From Acidimicrobiia bacterium (GTDB lineage: Bacteria > Actinomycetota > Acidimicrobiia > Acidimicrobiales > Poriferisodalaceae): a DNA stretch of 6,411 bases. The notes under the pieces are model-generated. The model made no database searches and was not told where the DNA came from. It worked only from the letters and a program-made list of their open reading frames with translations. Location: NCBI GenBank assembly GCA_026983855.1, contig JALSTE010000804.1, forward strand, positions 1-6,411, given 5' to 3'. The translations under genes and the position numbers were made by a program. Position 1 is the first letter of the stretch. Each line of letters begins with the position of its first letter. Of the stretch, positions 5,411 to 6,411 are shown one piece after another.

Positions 5411-6411
5411 TCAGTCGGCGGGTCCCTCCCAGTCCGTCCCCTCGGCCAGGGACCGGCCCCTCTCGATCAGGGCCAGGGCCGCTTGGTGGAGGGTTTCGCC
5501 CGTGGCCGGATCGGCCCGGCCCTCCCGGGCCCTCACGAAAGTGCCCTCCAGGATGATCCCCAGCTTGTAGCAGGCCATCGCCCCGTACCAGGGGGCCGAT
5601 CCGACCGACCGGAGCCTCGAGCAGCGGCTGTATTCGCTGACGATCTCCGCCGGTGATGGCAGCCCCATACGGGGTTCGGGCCAGGGCACCTGGGACTCCC
5701 CGCTGAGGATGGCGTTGTCCTCCGTCGGCCAGGTGGCGATCAACCAGCCCAGGTCCATCAGGGGGTCACCGATGGTCGCCAGTTCCCAGTCGACGAGAGC
5801 GGCCACCTCGGGCCGGTCGGTGCGGAACAGCACATTGGCCAGGTGGCAGTCCCCGTGGATCAGCCCCGGGGTCCAGCGCCGGGGACGGTTGGCCTCGAGC
5901 CAGGAACCGAGGTCGTCCACCCCATGGAGCAGGGGCACCGGGTAGGTGGGGGACCGGGTGTAACCCAGGAGGTGGGCCCGCCAGCGTGGAACCTGCCTCT
6001 CGAGCCAGCCATCGGGGCGCCCGAATCCCTCCAGACCGAGGCTACCCAGCTCGAGGTTGCCCAGGGCGGCCGCGGTCCGGGCCAGAGACAGACCCATCTC
6101 ATGGCGGTCCCCGGAGCTGACCTCGACGGTGTCTGGCGGGGGCGCGGCCGTGGCCCCCGAGGAGGTGGGGAAGGGATTGAACCCGCGGACCCGTTCCATG
6201 ATCGTGAACGCGGCTCCGATGACCTCGGTGGTCGGGCAGGCGGCGATGAGGGCGGGATGAGGTACCTCAAGACCCTCCAGGGCGGCCAGTACCCGGGCCT
6301 CGCGCCGCAGGGTCTCGTCGCTGTTGGGTCGCTTGTGGGCCGGTGGGCGGCGGAGCACCAGGTCCTGCCCGTCGCGGCTGAACGCGAGCAGGATGTTCTG
6401 GGTACCACCCC
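5411..6411 (-). CDS. APH-family phosphotransferase, ACAD10/11 kinase-like; N-terminus beyond window
   Basis: Partial gene: the frame stays open to the right edge, so the start codon lies outside. The visible 332 residues cover almost all of an aminoglycoside-phosphotransferase-like kinase fold. The first residues, GGTQNILLAF...LVLRRPP (1-23), match the nucleotide-binding loop and strand typical of the group related to the N-terminal kinase domain of ACAD10/ACAD11. IMERVRGFNPFP (70-81) marks the lobe hinge. The Brenner motif HGDCHLANVLF (185-195) carries catalytic Asp187 and Asn192, and VDWELATIGDP (206-216) holds the metal-binding Asp207 followed by Asp215. LGWLIATW and the C-terminal helices complete the fold. 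Relatives are mostly not antibiotic-resistance enzymes; ACAD10/11 kinase domains phosphorylate 4-hydroxyacyl-CoAs. An acyl-CoA dehydrogenase beyond the right edge would support that role, which remains inference. An internal GTG at 6358 would remove the nucleotide loop and is not the start. Confidence 0.9.
   Translation of the reverse strand, partial: GGTQNILLAFSRDGQDLVLRRPPAHKRPNSDETLRREARVLAALEGLEVPHPALIAACPTTEVIGAAFTIMERVRGFNPFPTSSGATAAPPPDTVEVSSGDRHEMGLSLARTAAALGNLELGSLGLEGFGRPDGWLERQVPRWRAHLLGYTRSPTYPVPLLHGVDDLGSWLEANRPRRWTPGLIHGDCHLANVLFRTDRPEVAALVDWELATIGDPLMDLGWLIATWPTEDNAILSGESQVPWPEPRMGLPSPAEIVSEYSRCSRLRSVGSAPWYGAMACYKLGIILEGTFVRAREGRADPATGETLHQAALALIERGRSLAEGTDWEGPAD

Noticed and set aside
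5411..6411. Aminoglycoside resistance gene
   Set aside because: The APH motifs are generic to the kinase fold. The N-terminal LRRPP type and the context fit metabolic relatives better, and there is no mobile-element context.

Overview
This is a very GC-rich (about 70% by eye) bacterial chromosomal window holding six protein-coding genes. GTG starts, likely leaderless transcripts, a HisC/Pat-type aminotransferase and a stand-alone APH-type kinase of the ACAD10/11 kind all suggest a high-GC actinobacterium, perhaps an environmental lineage such as Acidimicrobiia. That placement is inference; no rRNA or marker gene is present. I see no transposase, integrase, phage gene, CRISPR array, tRNA or rRNA.

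Layout from left to right: a DUF1330-like small protein (minus, 41-484); a 280-bp gap with a hairpin, a TTGACA-type promoter and a possible terminator; a classical short-chain dehydrogenase (minus, 765-1637); a 218-bp divergent intergenic region dominated by a 67-bp-period tandem duplication (1654-1786); a histidinol-phosphate/aromatic aminotransferase (plus, 1856-2944); a peptide-amidase-like amidase-signature enzyme (minus, 2992-4452); an alpha/beta hydrolase (plus, 4510-5334); and an APH-family kinase-like protein (minus, 5411 to the right edge, its N-terminus cut off).

From the dehydrogenase rightwards the genes alternate in strand, so most are probably single-gene transcription units with back-to-back promoters and tail-to-tail ends. 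Only the dehydrogenase and the DUF1330 gene share a direction, and the signals between them favour separate transcription. The gene set looks like general metabolism (amino acid transamination, amide and ester hydrolysis, redox, possible acyl-CoA-linked phosphorylation) and not one obvious pathway.

I found no convincing new multi-gene system. The most interesting non-coding signals are the tandem duplication between the dehydrogenase and the aminotransferase, the 13-bp hairpin in the presumed leader of the DUF1330 gene, and two start regions (aminotransferase and hydrolase) sharing a TANNNT box exactly 8 nt before the start codon.
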